From Halovenus amylolytica (GTDB taxonomy: Archaea > Halobacteriota > Halobacteria > Halobacteriales > Haloarculaceae): 64,000 nucleotides of DNA. This document shows positions 7,349 to 17,297 of the stretch, piece after piece. The notes below the pieces were generated by a model that searched no databases, was not told the DNA's origin, and was given only the letters and a program-made list of their open reading frames with translations. The DNA lies in assembly GCA_004015825.1 (NCBI GenBank), contig SAYS01000019.1, positions 1 through 64,000 on the forward strand, written 5' to 3'. A program made the position numbers and the translations under genes. The stretch's first letter is position 1, and the number at the start of each line of letters is the position of its first letter.

Positions 7349-7896
7349 GCTTTCTCACCGTCGAGAATCGACTCGATCGTGTCGTGGAACTGCGCCAGCG
7401 AGTCGGTGTTTTCGACCGTTAGATCGGCCTGTTCCATCGCCTCTCCCATCCCGAAGTCGAGTTCGCGCTGGTCGCGGTCTGCGAGCGTCTCGCCGCCGTC
7501 GTCGGCGCTGGCATCCCGGCCGCGGGCGTCCAGTCGCTGTGCGCGCACGTCGAACGGTGCCTCGACACAGACGAGCGTGAACTGCTCGCCGAACGCGTCT
7601 TCGAACCGGTCGACCTCGACGTCCGACCGGATGCCGTCGACGACGACCGTCTCCGCGTCTTCGAGTTCGGCTTCGATGATCGGGAGTGATCGGTCAGCGA
7701 TCGCAGCGGGGCCGTTTTCCTCCCGCAGGGCCTGTGCGACCTGGCCGTGATCGGTGGCCGGATCGAGACCACGGTCGCGACACTCCGCCCGGATCACGTC
7801 ACCCATCGTCACGACGGGGATGTCGAGTCTCTCGGCAACTGCTGCAGCCTCGCTTTTGCCGCTGCCCGGCAACCCCACGAATCCGAATACGCTCAT
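7345..7896 (-). CDS. UPF0200 P-loop kinase-like protein (dephospho-CoA kinase relative)
   Basis: A 183-residue NMP-kinase-type P-loop protein: Walker A GLPGSGKSEA near residue 8, a Walker-B-like strand AETVVVDGIRSDVEVDRF, and an arginine-rich LID region (RAQRLDARGRD). It belongs to the archaeal UPF0200 family, often labelled dephospho-CoA kinase-like, but the true substrate is not established. First gene of a two-gene operon with the UPF0201 gene. Confidence 0.88.
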   Translation of the reverse strand: MSVFGFVGLPGSGKSEAAAVAERLDIPVVTMGDVIRAECRDRGLDPATDHGQVAQALREENGPAAIADRSLPIIEAELEDAETVVVDGIRSDVEVDRFEDAFGEQFTLVCVEAPFDVRAQRLDARGRDASADDGGETLADRDQRELDFGMGEAMEQADLTVENTDSLAQFHDTIESILDGEKA

Positions 7897-7989
7897 GGCC
7901 GGTGTTTGCCGAGACGGCAGATAAACACTGCGTTCGGAGACGGTGACAGATCACTGGAAGCTGGTCCCGAATCGAACGGTCGCCGTCGT

Positions 7990-8775
7990 TCACGCTTGCG
8001 ACCGCTGTGACAGTCTCGTTTCGAGTGTTGCTCTCGCGGTTGCAGCCGTCTCGATCAGTTCCGTCAGTATTTTGATAACTGGATAGTTGACCGGGAGGTC
8101 ACTGTAGACGTAGGTGGGGATATCGGGCCCGCTTATCGGTAGTCGTAGTTCGCGGCGTTTGTCGACCATCTCGGACTGGCGGCGTTCGATCAGCTCGTGA
8201 CACCGTTTTTTCAGGATGTCGAGCCGTGATCGGTAGCCATCGAGCAGCTGGACCGGTTCGTCCGCGACTGAAGCGGTCTCGATATTCTCCAGATCCCTCG
8301 CCAGAGAACAGACCGGCTTCTGCAACGCTGTCACCGACGCACGCTCCGCCTGGAGTGTCTCTAATAGCTTCTCTCGTACTGCGATCGACTCCCTTACTGC
8401 AGCCAGAAGGGCCTGTTTGTGCCGGCGTTCGAATCCCGAGCCGTGGACGAGTATCGTCGCAACATCCGGGCCGAACTCCTGGTGGACATGTTCCGTATAG
8501 CTCTCGTCGTACTCCTCCTCGTAGTGCGGGACTGCCATAACCGTCGACTCGTACTGGTTCCGAACTGTCCGTACCGCCCGTGTTCGGTCGGTAGCCGACG
8601 TGACCGCTACTGGACTGAACTCCGTGGTCGGACTCTTGACAGAGAGATCACTGATCCGGTCACGAAACGCTTGCATTGCATCACGCTCTGCTGTCGTTCG
8701 GCTGTCCTCTCTGTCGATCGCATCGAGTGCACACTCGATGCGCTCGGGTGGAGAACGGTCAGCTAATCCGGTCAT
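7990..8775 (-). CDS. Haloarchaeal orphan, DUF7260-like coiled-coil protein
   Basis: A 261-residue soluble, mostly helical protein. The middle shows VRNQYESTVMAVPHYEEEYDESYTEH; long helices with heptad-like spacing follow (about 120-200). From memory it resembles haloarchaeal DUF7260 proteins, whose function is unknown. No signal peptide, membrane span or catalytic motif is visible. It stands alone between the kinase-like operon and the metallophosphoesterase operon, on the same strand as both. Confidence 0.7.
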   Translation of the reverse strand: MTGLADRSPPERIECALDAIDREDSRTTAERDAMQAFRDRISDLSVKSPTTEFSPVAVTSATDRTRAVRTVRNQYESTVMAVPHYEEEYDESYTEHVHQEFGPDVATILVHGSGFERRHKQALLAAVRESIAVREKLLETLQAERASVTALQKPVCSLARDLENIETASVADEPVQLLDGYRSRLDILKKRCHELIERRQSEMVDKRRELRLPISGPDIPTYVYSDLPVNYPVIKILTELIETAATARATLETRLSQRSQA

Positions 8776-8892
8776 AGTCTAATCTTCAGTGAGCTGTTCT
8801 TAGTCGTTTCTAGTAGTTCTACTGCGGTATGCAAACTGCGATAGAGCGATATATATCAGATTCGAGATGTGGTCGGGTCACATACCGAGGGA

Positions 8893-9843
8893 TCACTCCC
8901 CTCTGCTTTCGACGAGTGGCAACGCGGCCAGGCGTGCCGCCCCGATCGAGGTCAGCCCCCGGGCAGTCGGTGAGTCCGTCGCCCGCTGTTCGTGTGCCAG
9001 TTCGAGCCCGTCGGTGTCTGCGACCGGAACGAGTCGGATCTCGGTTCCCGCCGACGTGATATCGAGTAACAGATACGATTGTGGAAACGAACAGGTCGTC
9101 GGGACCGCAATCTCGCGGACGCCGCGGTCGACACCGGTGAGCGGCAGATGGAAGTGACCCGTCAGAACCAGCGGGGACCCACCGCTGGCCAGCACGTCGA
9201 CGAGCGCGTCTACCTCTCGCATCGTCGGGGGAACTGCCATCTCCGCAGCGACCGTTTCCCGGTGACTGCGGAGCTGATCTGTCACTGCCGGGAGGTTGTG
9301 ATGACACAGCACGAGCGGAGTATCAGTTTCCTCGAGTTTGGCGGCGAGCCACTCGCGCTGTGTCGAATCGACACAGCCGTCGTGGGTATCGGTCAGTCGT
9401 TCGCTATCGCCTGCCGAGTTCACACCGAGTAGATCCAGCCCACCGACGCGCTGGTGGAACGGGTACCTCCCGGGGCCGAACCGTTCGGCGAAGTCGGCAA
9501 CTCGGATCGAGTCGTGATCGTCTCCGGTTTTCGGGACGTCGTGGTTTCCCGGAACGGCGTAGACCGGTACATCGAGTCTCTCCAGGGTCGTCTCGACTTC
9601 CCTGGCGTTCCACGCCTCGCCGTCTTTCGTGAGATCGCCCGGCGACAGGACTGCGTCGACGTCCCGGCTGGCGATATCGTCGACTGCGGCACGGAAGTGA
9701 TCTGGTGTGTGCTCGAACAGCTTCGACGTTCCTTCGGCCCGCGTGGCGACGTGTGGATCGGCGACGGCGGCCAGCCGAACCGGTGTCGAGAGAGCCGGCC
9801 GGTCGAGGTCTGCGAGCAGTTGGCCGGGTTTCGGCGTCGTCAT
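8893..9843 (-). CDS. Calcineurin-like metallophosphoesterase
   Basis: A 316-residue binuclear metallophosphoesterase with all five motifs in order: D-x-H in AAVADPHV, GD in LSPGDLTKDG, GNHD in VPGNHDVP, H in LVLCHHNLP, and GHxH in VLTGHFHLP. Such enzymes hydrolyse phosphomono- or diesters, including cyclic nucleotides and nucleic acids; the substrate here is unknown. It lacks a signal peptide, so it is cytosolic. Its start overlaps the stop of 9840-10313 by 4 bases, making a two-gene operon. The C-terminus is alanine-rich and diverged. Confidence 0.92.
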   Translation of the reverse strand: MTTPKPGQLLADLDRPALSTPVRLAAVADPHVATRAEGTSKLFEHTPDHFRAAVDDIASRDVDAVLSPGDLTKDGEAWNAREVETTLERLDVPVYAVPGNHDVPKTGDDHDSIRVADFAERFGPGRYPFHQRVGGLDLLGVNSAGDSERLTDTHDGCVDSTQREWLAAKLEETDTPLVLCHHNLPAVTDQLRSHRETVAAEMAVPPTMREVDALVDVLASGGSPLVLTGHFHLPLTGVDRGVREIAVPTTCSFPQSYLLLDITSAGTEIRLVPVADTDGLELAHEQRATDSPTARGLTSIGAARLAALPLVESRGE

Positions 9844-10313
9844 CGTTCCTCCGGGAAGATATGCTCCGGATTCTCGTGGTAGAACGTCGCAAGATGGGTA
9901 CCGTCGAGCAGCCTGACGTGTAGCTGTATCTCCTCGCGTGTGTGGGCCTGCTCGGCCAGCGGTCGCGCCCGGTCGAGATCGACCGTCCCGACGAGTATCA
10001 CTGCGAGCCGGCTCTCGGGATCGCTGATCCGTGTTACCAGAAACAGGTTCCGACCGATCGTCCGCCGATAGATGCTGTACTGGTCGAGCGAGCCGCGTTC
10101 GAGAAACGACTGGAGGTCTGCTCCCGTATCGTCCGGTGCGATATGTATCAACCCCGAAAGCTCTGTTCCGCTGTCCGGCGCAACCGCGGCGACGTGCCCC
10201 GCACGAACGACAGTAACCTCCCAGTTTTTGTGCCTGAGATCAGACGCCATCTCTGTTGCCTCTTCGAGCGTTCGGTCCCACGCAGTCCTCTCGTCTGGTG
10301 TCTCTGCTGACAT
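9840..10313 (-). CDS. Haloarchaeal conserved protein, DUF7529-like
   Basis: A 157-residue cytosolic protein beginning with a helix rich in acidic residues (WDRTLEEATEMASDLR). It continues with a strand-rich core (WEVTVVRAGHVAAVAP, GLIHIAPDD, SRLAVILVGTVDLD) and ends FYHENPEHIFPEER. It resembles the haloarchaeal DUF7529 family from memory. No catalytic residues can be named. It is the upstream gene of the metallophosphoesterase operon (4-base overlap). Confidence 0.72.
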   Translation of the reverse strand: MSAETPDERTAWDRTLEEATEMASDLRHKNWEVTVVRAGHVAAVAPDSGTELSGLIHIAPDDTGADLQSFLERGSLDQYSIYRRTIGRNLFLVTRISDPESRLAVILVGTVDLDRARPLAEQAHTREEIQLHVRLLDGTHLATFYHENPEHIFPEER

Positions 10314-10463
10314 CGCCTCACGTTTTCTGCTAATTATTCAAATATATTCCGATTAATTAAATTTATTTACGTATATATAGACTATATTCATCGTTATTCC
10401 TGTATTTTTGGCGTATAGTACTATTATCAACGATCATATGTGTCGACTCTGAACGTCGGGTTG
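10314..10463 (+). promoter_or_regulatory. AT-rich promoter region of the peptide ABC operon
   Basis: A 150-base, very AT-rich stretch between divergent genes. It holds several TATA-like runs (aaatttattt and tatatata near 10358-10380), a perfect 10-bp palindrome atagtactat at 10415-10424, and catatg near 10435. One TATA copy should serve the ABC operon and another the divergent gene at 9840-10313. Confidence 0.5.
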
Positions 10464-12341
10464 ATGTCGGAAGACAGTTCCAGACGCGGATTTTTGACCG
10501 CTGCCGGTGCCGGTGTCGTAGCTGCACTCGCAGGTTGTTCGGACAACACGGACGCAGGTGACCCCGAATCCGGGGACAACTCGACGGGCAACTCGGGCGA
10601 ATCCGGTTCGACAGCGGAACTCCAGTTGATGGCGACAGGATCGATTCAGACACTCGACCCGACGAACGCGAAGGGATCCGGTGCGGGCTACAATCAGTAC
10701 AACCAGCAGTTGATGTACTTCCCGGATGGGTTCTATCCGCCCGAGCCCGGGCTCGCGAAGGGGTACGAGCTGTCGGAAGACGGCCGCACCTATACGTTCG
10801 AACTCCGCGAAGATGCCACGTTTCACGATGGGACCGACGTCACCGCCGAGGACGTGGTCTACTCCTACCGGCGTCTCGCCGAGTCGGAAAACTCCCGGAA
10901 CAAAGACGACATCGTGGGGCAGACACTGACCGTCGAACACGAACGGGACGCGACGCTGACGGAGCCGACGGACGAAGAGACTCTGGAGGACGTGGTTCCG
11001 GAAAGTCTCGCAGTCGAGGCGGTCGACGAGTACACCGTCGAGATGACGCTGGCGTCGCCGTTCCAGTACACCCTCTTCCAGATCGCTGGCGGCGCGTTCG
11101 CAATCATCCCGGCGAACTCGGTCGGCGATATCGAGGGGTACGAGGGCGAGTACGAGTACAACGAATTTTTCAGCACCAGCGGCGATGGCCCGACTTTCGC
11201 CGGGGCTGGTCCGTTCCAGGTCGACTCCTGGGAGAAGGGGAGCCAGATCCGACTCACAGCCTTCGAGGAGTACTACGACGGAGCGCCGGAACTCGACGCG
11301 ATCCGGTTCACCGTCGTCGGTGACGGAAACACGCGTCTCCAGCGGTTCGAAAACCAAAATGCCGACATTCTCGACGAGGGGATCCCGACTGCGGCGTTCA
11401 ATCCGGACAACGTCTCGGTCGAGCAGGAAGATGGTGCCCGTTCGCTGGGAACCTATACGCTAGACGACGGGACGGACGTCGCCTACGGCGAGATTCCGGC
11501 ACTCACCACCGAATATATCGTATTCAACTGTCTCGAAGTCCCCCTTTCGGTCCGGCGGGCGGTCGCCTACGCGATGAACCAGCACGATATCGTCGAGAAC
11601 GTCTACAAAGGTGCCGGCAAGCCGGGCTATCATATTACGCCGCCTGCGCCCTACCCGACCTTCGAGAGCGGTGTCTCGAACACCGAGAGCTACGATCGCC
11701 ACGCCGAATCGGGCTATCAGTCGAACACCGAGTTTGCTGCGGACGGCTACCCCTACGGCTACGGGGAGACCAGACTCGACGACGCACGCGCCGTGATGGA
11801 AGAAGACGGCTACAGCGAGGACAACCGGTACTCGGTCACCGCCACCACGATTGCGGGCGATAGCGGCTACAACCGGGTGTTCACACGGCTGCAGTCGAAA
11901 CTCCGGTCGGCCTACATCGATATGGAGATCGTCGAGGCCGAGTTCGGGACGATTATCAGTCGGGCTGTCAGCGGCGATATGGAGATCTTCGGCCTCGGTG
12001 ACGGGATGGAGTATCCCGGGCCACAGAACTTCCTGCGATTCCTCCACGGCAAAAATCCCAGCAACCAGTTCACCCGGTGGGGTGCCGAGGGGAGCTACGC
12101 GACCGAAGAGTACCGACAGACTGCCCGGCAGTCCTGGGACGAGAACTACGCTGCCGACGGGACTTCGGAGGCGGACCACAACGAGGCCTTCCAGACCGTC
12201 GAGGAGATGAACTGGGCCTCGGTGCAGGAGCTTCCCTTCTTGCATCCGGTCAGCCAGCGGTTCTGGCACGACGATGTCGACGCCGAGATGCACGGTGTCA
12301 TGGAAAACCAGGCGTTCGACGATCTCACGCTGGATCGCTAA
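10464..12341 (+). CDS. Peptide ABC transporter substrate-binding lipoprotein (SBP family 5)
   Basis: An extracytoplasmic binding protein of the dipeptide/oligopeptide type (DppA/OppA), about 625 residues. The N-terminus is a Tat lipoprotein signal: twin arginine in SRRGFLTAAGAG and lipobox LAGC, followed by an acidic Ser/Gly/Asp linker. The body starts with TLDPTNAKG and has the family hallmarks LSEDGRTYTFELREDATFHDG and TAEDVVYSYRRL. I chose ATG 10464 (MSEDSSRRGF) so the twin arginine sits at the usual distance from the start; an in-frame ATG at 10440 is possible. First gene of a five-gene importer operon. Confidence 0.93.
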   Translation: MSEDSSRRGFLTAAGAGVVAALAGCSDNTDAGDPESGDNSTGNSGESGSTAELQLMATGSIQTLDPTNAKGSGAGYNQYNQQLMYFPDGFYPPEPGLAKGYELSEDGRTYTFELREDATFHDGTDVTAEDVVYSYRRLAESENSRNKDDIVGQTLTVEHERDATLTEPTDEETLEDVVPESLAVEAVDEYTVEMTLASPFQYTLFQIAGGAFAIIPANSVGDIEGYEGEYEYNEFFSTSGDGPTFAGAGPFQVDSWEKGSQIRLTAFEEYYDGAPELDAIRFTVVGDGNTRLQRFENQNADILDEGIPTAAFNPDNVSVEQEDGARSLGTYTLDDGTDVAYGEIPALTTEYIVFNCLEVPLSVRRAVAYAMNQHDIVENVYKGAGKPGYHITPPAPYPTFESGVSNTESYDRHAESGYQSNTEFAADGYPYGYGETRLDDARAVMEEDGYSEDNRYSVTATTIAGDSGYNRVFTRLQSKLRSAYIDMEIVEAEFGTIISRAVSGDMEIFGLGDGMEYPGPQNFLRFLHGKNPSNQFTRWGAEGSYATEEYRQTARQSWDENYAADGTSEADHNEAFQTVEEMNWASVQELPFLHPVSQRFWHDDVDAEMHGVMENQAFDDLTLDR

Positions 12342-12431
12342 CTCCGAGACGCGATATGAACCTCTATCTAGATTCACTCACGTCCCGCTACCGTCTCGCG
12401 GTATCGGATTCCCCCGACACGGTGATCGCCC

Positions 12432-13457
12432 GTGAGTAGACTCCGCTATCTCGGCAAGCGGTTTCTGCTGTCGATTCCGGTCGTCTGGCTCGGCGCGTCG
12501 ATGACGTGGTTTATCATCTTCATGGGTCCGATCGATCCGGCCAGCCGGCTGCTCAGTGAGGGCCAGTTACGCAACCCAGCCGCCTACCAGGCCGCAGAGA
12601 CACAGCTGGGATTGAACCAGCCACCGCTCCAGCACTACTTCGACTGGATGTCGAGTCTCCTGCGGTTCGATCTGGGACAGACCTGGGTGCTCTACGAGGG
12701 ATCGAGTGTCAACGCATTGATCCTCGACTTCCTCCCGCGGACGCTCTGGCTCGGGCTGTGGTCCGTCCTCATCGCGATCCTGATCGGTGTCCCACTCGGC
12801 TTTTACGCGGGGATGAACTCGAACACGGTCGCGGATTACGTCGCCTCGCTCGGTGGGATCGTCTGGCGAGCGATGCCGAACTTCTGGCTCGCGATCATCC
12901 TGCTCGCCGTGCTCAGTACCTCGCCAGTACTCTTTGGCTACCGGTTCGAGTGGGAGACGTTGTTCGTCAGTATCGATGCGATCTCCGGCAGCCCGGATAT
13001 GACGCGTATCGACACGCCGGACGGGTTCGTCGCCGCGACGAAGAAGGTCCTGCCGGCGGCGCTCGTGCTGGGATCGGCGTCGATGGGCAACGAGATGCGG
13101 ATCGGTCGGACGGCGATTCTCGAGGTTCGAAACGAGGATTACGTCGATTTTGCGAAAGCGAAGGGTGTCTCCGGCCGGCTGCTCGTCTGGAAACACATCT
13201 TCCGGAACGCACTGATCCCGCTGGTCCCGATCATCACCAGCGAGGCGTTCCTGCTGATCGGTGGCTCCGTGCTGGTCGAGACGGTGTTCGGTATCAACGG
13301 CATCGGACAGCTGTTCTACCAGGCGTCGGTCCAGGGTGACCTGCCGCTCGTCGGGACGTTGATGTACGTATTCATACTCATGACAGTCGGAATCAACCTC
13401 TTACAGGACGTACTGTACACGGTAATCGATCCTCGCGTCGGACTGGAGGGATCGTAG
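12432..13457 (+). CDS. Peptide ABC transporter permease, DppB type
   Basis: A 341-residue permease with six predicted spans. The start is MSRLRYLGKRFLLSIPVVW, typical of DppB/OppB proteins, with a GTG codon at 12432. The EAA loop that docks on the ATPase is near residue 235: VRNEDYVDFAKAKGVSGRLL, then KHIFRNALIPLV. It pairs with the next permease, whose ATG follows the stop by one base. The gap to the substrate-binding gene is 90 bases without a clear terminator. Confidence 0.94.
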   Translation: MSRLRYLGKRFLLSIPVVWLGASMTWFIIFMGPIDPASRLLSEGQLRNPAAYQAAETQLGLNQPPLQHYFDWMSSLLRFDLGQTWVLYEGSSVNALILDFLPRTLWLGLWSVLIAILIGVPLGFYAGMNSNTVADYVASLGGIVWRAMPNFWLAIILLAVLSTSPVLFGYRFEWETLFVSIDAISGSPDMTRIDTPDGFVAATKKVLPAALVLGSASMGNEMRIGRTAILEVRNEDYVDFAKAKGVSGRLLVWKHIFRNALIPLVPIITSEAFLLIGGSVLVETVFGINGIGQLFYQASVQGDLPLVGTLMYVFILMTVGINLLQDVLYTVIDPRVGLEGS

Positions 13458-13458
13458 G

Positions 13459-14922
13459 ATGGCCACAACGACACCGGCGGACAACCGACGACTGCTGGCC
13501 CCACTCCAGGACGATCCGAAGCTGGCTGCCTGGGTCGCAGTCGGACTGTTTCTGTTCGCCCTCCAGGCCGGCGCAGTCGCACACTTCCTCACCGGATTGG
13601 TCGCGGATCTCCTCGGAATCTTCCCGACCGCGGAGGCCAGTAACTCCGTTCTCGGGCGTCTCGTGGGGCTGTTCGAGGTTGCCCAGCGGCGTGCGGCGGA
13701 GTTGCCGACACTGCTCTCCCGCGATGTCGTCCCGAACGCTGGGCACTGGAACGGCGACCGGTGGGTCGGGACGTTCATGGGCTTCTCGCCGGCGGTTTCC
13801 TGGGGGATCCGTGTCACCCTCGTCTACGCCTACGCATTTACGTGGGTCGTGTGGGCAGTCCTCGGCTATCGGTACTACAGAGAGCAGTACCGCGTGGCCG
13901 ACTGGACACCCCGTGACGATATCGTCGACCGGTTCCGGTCGCATGGCTGGGGACTGTTCGGCGCGACGATCGTCTTTCTGTTCGTCGTGATGGTCGTCTT
14001 CGCACCGACGCTCGGTCCGACGACAGTCGAGCAGAACATGGAATCCTCCTACGACTACGAGACGACCTACTGGAATTCGGAGACGGAGGAGGTCGAAACG
14101 ATCCTCACTGGCGAGGCGAACCTCAACTCCAAATCGACCGGTGACCAGTCCCGTGTGATGCCGATGAGCTACGACGACTTCGGTCGGTTCCATCCCTTCG
14201 GAACGTTACCCAACGGGCGTGATCTGTTCACGTTCATCGTCGCCGGGTCGCGTATCTCGCTGGTCATCGGGCTGCTCTCTGTCGGACTGAGCGCGGCGTT
14301 GGCTGTGACACTCGCTATGACCTCGGCGTACTACAAGGGGCGTGTCGATCTCGGGACGGTCCTCCTCTCGGATGCGGTGATGGCGATGCCGCAGTTACTA
14401 CTGTTGATCATGCTCATCACCGTTCTCTCCGACAGCTGGGTGGGTGAGATCTACAGCGGCGGGTTCGTTCTCGCTTTGATCTTCGCGTTCACCGGCTGGA
14501 CGTACATGTGGCGGTCGATCCGCGGTCCGGCACTCCAGATCTCCGAGCGGACCTGGATCGACGCGGCACAGAGTTTCGGACAGCGGCCCTGGACGATCAT
14601 GCGCAAACACATGCTCCCGTATATTACGGGCTATATCCTCGTCTACGGTTCGATGACACTCGGCGGCGCGATCATCGCGATTGCCGGGCTCTCGTATCTC
14701 GGCCTCGGCGTCGCACCACCGACGCCGGAGTGGGGGCGTGCGATCCAGCTCGGCCAGGAGTACGTCAACACCGGCTCCTGGCACATCTCGCTGATCCCGG
14801 GCCTGCTCATCACGCTCGTCGTCACGGGGTTCAACGCCCTCGGTGACGGTATCAGGGACGCGATCGATCCACAGTCAGACACCGGGACTGGCGGGGCGGC
14901 TGGACGGGGTGGTGGCGCATGA
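13459..14922 (+). CDS. Peptide ABC transporter permease, DppC type, with N-terminal extension
   Basis: A 487-residue permease against about 300 for a normal DppC. The canonical part begins near residue 163 (GLFGATIVFLFVVMVVFAPTLG) and carries the EAA loop near residue 370 (SERTWIDAAQSFGQRPW). The first about 160 residues add two extra hydrophobic segments (about 24-48 and 115-138). An extracellular stretch of about 60 residues sits between the first canonical span and the core. The C-terminus is a short glycine-rich tail. The gene overlaps the next ATPase gene by 4 bases. Confidence 0.93.
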   Translation: MATTTPADNRRLLAPLQDDPKLAAWVAVGLFLFALQAGAVAHFLTGLVADLLGIFPTAEASNSVLGRLVGLFEVAQRRAAELPTLLSRDVVPNAGHWNGDRWVGTFMGFSPAVSWGIRVTLVYAYAFTWVVWAVLGYRYYREQYRVADWTPRDDIVDRFRSHGWGLFGATIVFLFVVMVVFAPTLGPTTVEQNMESSYDYETTYWNSETEEVETILTGEANLNSKSTGDQSRVMPMSYDDFGRFHPFGTLPNGRDLFTFIVAGSRISLVIGLLSVGLSAALAVTLAMTSAYYKGRVDLGTVLLSDAVMAMPQLLLLIMLITVLSDSWVGEIYSGGFVLALIFAFTGWTYMWRSIRGPALQISERTWIDAAQSFGQRPWTIMRKHMLPYITGYILVYGSMTLGGAIIAIAGLSYLGLGVAPPTPEWGRAIQLGQEYVNTGSWHISLIPGLLITLVVTGFNALGDGIRDAIDPQSDTGTGGAAGRGGGA

Positions 14923-15941
14923 GCCGCCCCGACGGCTCGACCGATCGGACTCCCGGCCGAGAGCCACTGCTGTCGGTCAGTGATCTCCGGACGGTGTTTT
15001 ACACCGACAAGGAGACGATTCACGCCGTCGACGGTATCTCCTTCGACATCTATCCCGGGGAGACGGTCGGTCTCGTCGGTGAGTCCGGCTCGGGCAAATC
15101 GGTGACGGCCCGCTCACTGCTTGGGCTGGTCGACGAGCCCGGCGTCGTCGAGGAGGGGACACTGGAGTTCAAAGGCGAGGACCTGCTCGAAACGGGGTGG
15201 GCGGAGTACCGTGGCGATCTCTCGATCGTCTTCCAGGATCCGTCGAACGCGCTCAACCCCGTCTACACGGTCGGCAACCAGATCCGCGAAGCCCTCGCAA
15301 TCCACCAGGGGTTGCGCGGCAGCGCGGCCAGAGAACGCGCGATCGAGTTGCTCGAAGCGGTCGGGATCCCGGACGCGCCACGCCGGGTGAAAGAGTATCC
15401 ACACCAGTTCTCCGGCGGGATGCAACAGCGCGCCGTCATCGCGATCGCACTCGCCTGCGATCCAGATCTGCTCGTCTGTGACGAACCGACGACGGCGCTG
15501 GACGTGACGATCCAGGCACAGATCCTGGATCTGCTCGACGAACTCCAGCGCGAGGAGGATCTCGCGATCCTCTTTATTAGCCACGATATGGGCGTCATCG
15601 AGGAGACGGCCGACCGCATCAACGTGATCTACGCCGGCGAAATCGTCGAGCGTGCACCGACGGAGCGACTGCTCGCGGCGCCCGAGCATCCCTACACCGA
15701 GGCACTCCTGAACAGTATTCCCGGCCGGACACCCCCCGATCAGCGGCTGCCGACCCTCGACGGCGAGGTACCGACGCCGGACGGGCCGGCCGAGTCCTGT
15801 CGGTTCGCACCGCGGTGTCCAGTCGCCGTCGAGGAGTGTCACGAGACTCCTCCCGACGCTGTGGCCGTCGGTGAGAACGGGACGGATCACTCCGCGGCCT
15901 GTCTGCTGGCCGGCGAGAGCGAACCGGAGGGAGAACAATGA
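14919..15941 (+). CDS. Peptide ABC transporter ATPase, DppD type
   Basis: A 340-residue ATPase: Walker A GESGSGKS near residue 52, signature SGGMQQR, and Walker [14 protein letters not shown]. The oligopeptide/dipeptide C-terminal domain carries the usual four-cysteine cluster ([23 protein letters not shown]), which in this family can hold an iron-sulfur cluster. It energises peptide import with the following ATPase. Four-base ATGA overlaps with both neighbours indicate translational coupling. Confidence 0.95.
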   Translation: MSRPDGSTDRTPGREPLLSVSDLRTVFYTDKETIHAVDGISFDIYPGETVGLVGESGSGKSVTARSLLGLVDEPGVVEEGTLEFKGEDLLETGWAEYRGDLSIVFQDPSNALNPVYTVGNQIREALAIHQGLRGSAARERAIELLEAVGIPDAPRRVKEYPHQFSGGMQQRAVIAIALACDPDLLVCDEPTTALDVTIQAQILDLLDELQREEDLAILFISHDMGVIEETADRINVIYAGEIVERAPTERLLAAPEHPYTEALLNSIPGRTPPDQRLPTLDGEVPTPDGPAESCRFAPRCPVAVEECHETPPDAVAVGENGTDHSAACLLAGESEPEGEQ

Positions 15942-17260
15942 CGCAGGCGATCGAACCCCAGGAGACCGACGGCCAGGAGAGTCGTGCTCCGCTGCTCGAA
16001 ATCCGGAACCTCCAGATCCAGTACGATGATTCTTCGCTGATCGGTGGCGATCCACCGGTCAGGGCTGTCGACGGCGTCTCACTGGATATCCGCCGCGGCG
16101 AGACACTGGGGCTCGTGGGTGAGTCAGGCTGTGGCAAGACCACGTTCAGCCGGGCACTCGTCGGACTCGAATCCGCGACGAGCGGAGAGATTCTGGTGGA
16201 CGGGACGGACCTGACGGAACTGGAAGGACCCGCGCTCCGCGAGTGGCAGCGCCGCGTCGGGATGGTGTTTCAGGACCCACAGGAGAGTCTCAACGACCGG
16301 ATGACTGTCGGCGAGATAATCAGCGAACCGCTGGATGCACACGACTGGCAGGACCAGGAGGAGCGGGAGGACCGCGTCTTCGAGTTACTCGACCGCGTCG
16401 GGCTCCAGGAAGAGCATTTCTACCGCTACCCCCACCAGTTCTCGGGTGGCCAGCGACAGCGTGTGGGGATCGCCCGCGCGCTCGCACTCGAACCGGAGTT
16501 TTTGATCCTCGATGAACCGGTCTCGGCGCTGGACGTCTCCGTCCAGGCGCGGGTGATCAACCTGCTCGAAGAACTGCAGGCCGACCTCGGCCTGACACTG
16601 CTTTTCGTCGCACACGATCTCTCTCTGGTCCGGCACGTCGCCGACCGCGTTGCGGTGATGTATCTCGGGAATCTGCTCGAAGTCGGTCGGACAGATCGGC
16701 TGTTCGACGCGCCGGCGAACCCGTACACGCGGTCGCTTCTGTCGGCGATCCCCGGCTCCGCGAGCCCTGCGCCGGACGAGCTCGGTGAGATCACGCTTCG
16801 CGGGACGCCGCCGAACCCACGGTATCCTCCCTCTGGCTGTCCGTTCGCGACCCGGTGTCCAGCAAAAATCCCGCCGGAGAAGTACCCCGATCTTTCGGCC
16901 GAGGAGTTCGACGCCATCGAGACGTTCCGGGCGATTCTCAGAGAGCGCGCTCGGAGTTCGAGTGGGGTATCGGCGTCGCTCAAACGGCGCCTCGGGATCG
17001 GAACCAGCGTCCGGACTGTTGACGAGATCGCCACAGAGCTGTTCGCCGGGCTCGATCTCCCGCCGGAAGCGAACGAGGTAATCGAGGACGCGAGGACGTC
17101 CGCTCGGAGCGACCCAGCGGCGGCACTCGAATTGCTCAGGACAGAGTTTGCCTCGGTCTGTGATCGCGACCCGCCGGCGGAGTACGTCGTCGACGACACA
17201 GGCCGAACGAGTCGGTGTCTCCGCCACCGCGAGGAGTACGACGACCCCGACGAAATCTGA
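15938..17260 (+). CDS. Peptide ABC transporter ATPase, DppF type, with an insert in its cysteine cluster
   Basis: A 440-residue ATPase (DppF is usually 320-350) with Walker A GESGCGKT, signature [10 protein letters not shown], and Walker [13 protein letters not shown]. The C-terminal four-cysteine motif is interrupted: C301 and C307 (GCPFATRCP) are separated by about 100 residues from C408 and C427 ([16 protein letters not shown]). The insert (about 312-405) is helical and charged, for example [17 protein letters not shown]. Last gene of the operon; convergent with the IMPase gene. Confidence 0.94.
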   Translation: MTQAIEPQETDGQESRAPLLEIRNLQIQYDDSSLIGGDPPVRAVDGVSLDIRRGETLGLVGESGCGKTTFSRALVGLESATSGEILVDGTDLTELEGPALREWQRRVGMVFQDPQESLNDRMTVGEIISEPLDAHDWQDQEEREDRVFELLDRVGLQEEHFYRYPHQFSGGQRQRVGIARALALEPEFLILDEPVSALDVSVQARVINLLEELQADLGLTLLFVAHDLSLVRHVADRVAVMYLGNLLEVGRTDRLFDAPANPYTRSLLSAIPGSASPAPDELGEITLRGTPPNPRYPPSGCPFATRCPAKIPPEKYPDLSAEEFDAIETFRAILRERARSSSGVSASLKRRLGIGTSVRTVDEIATELFAGLDLPPEANEVIEDARTSARSDPAAALELLRTEFASVCDRDPPAEYVVDDTGRTSRCLRHREEYDDPDEI

Positions 17261-17297
17261 CCGATCCAGTCACACGGATTCGGCGACTCGCAGCCGG

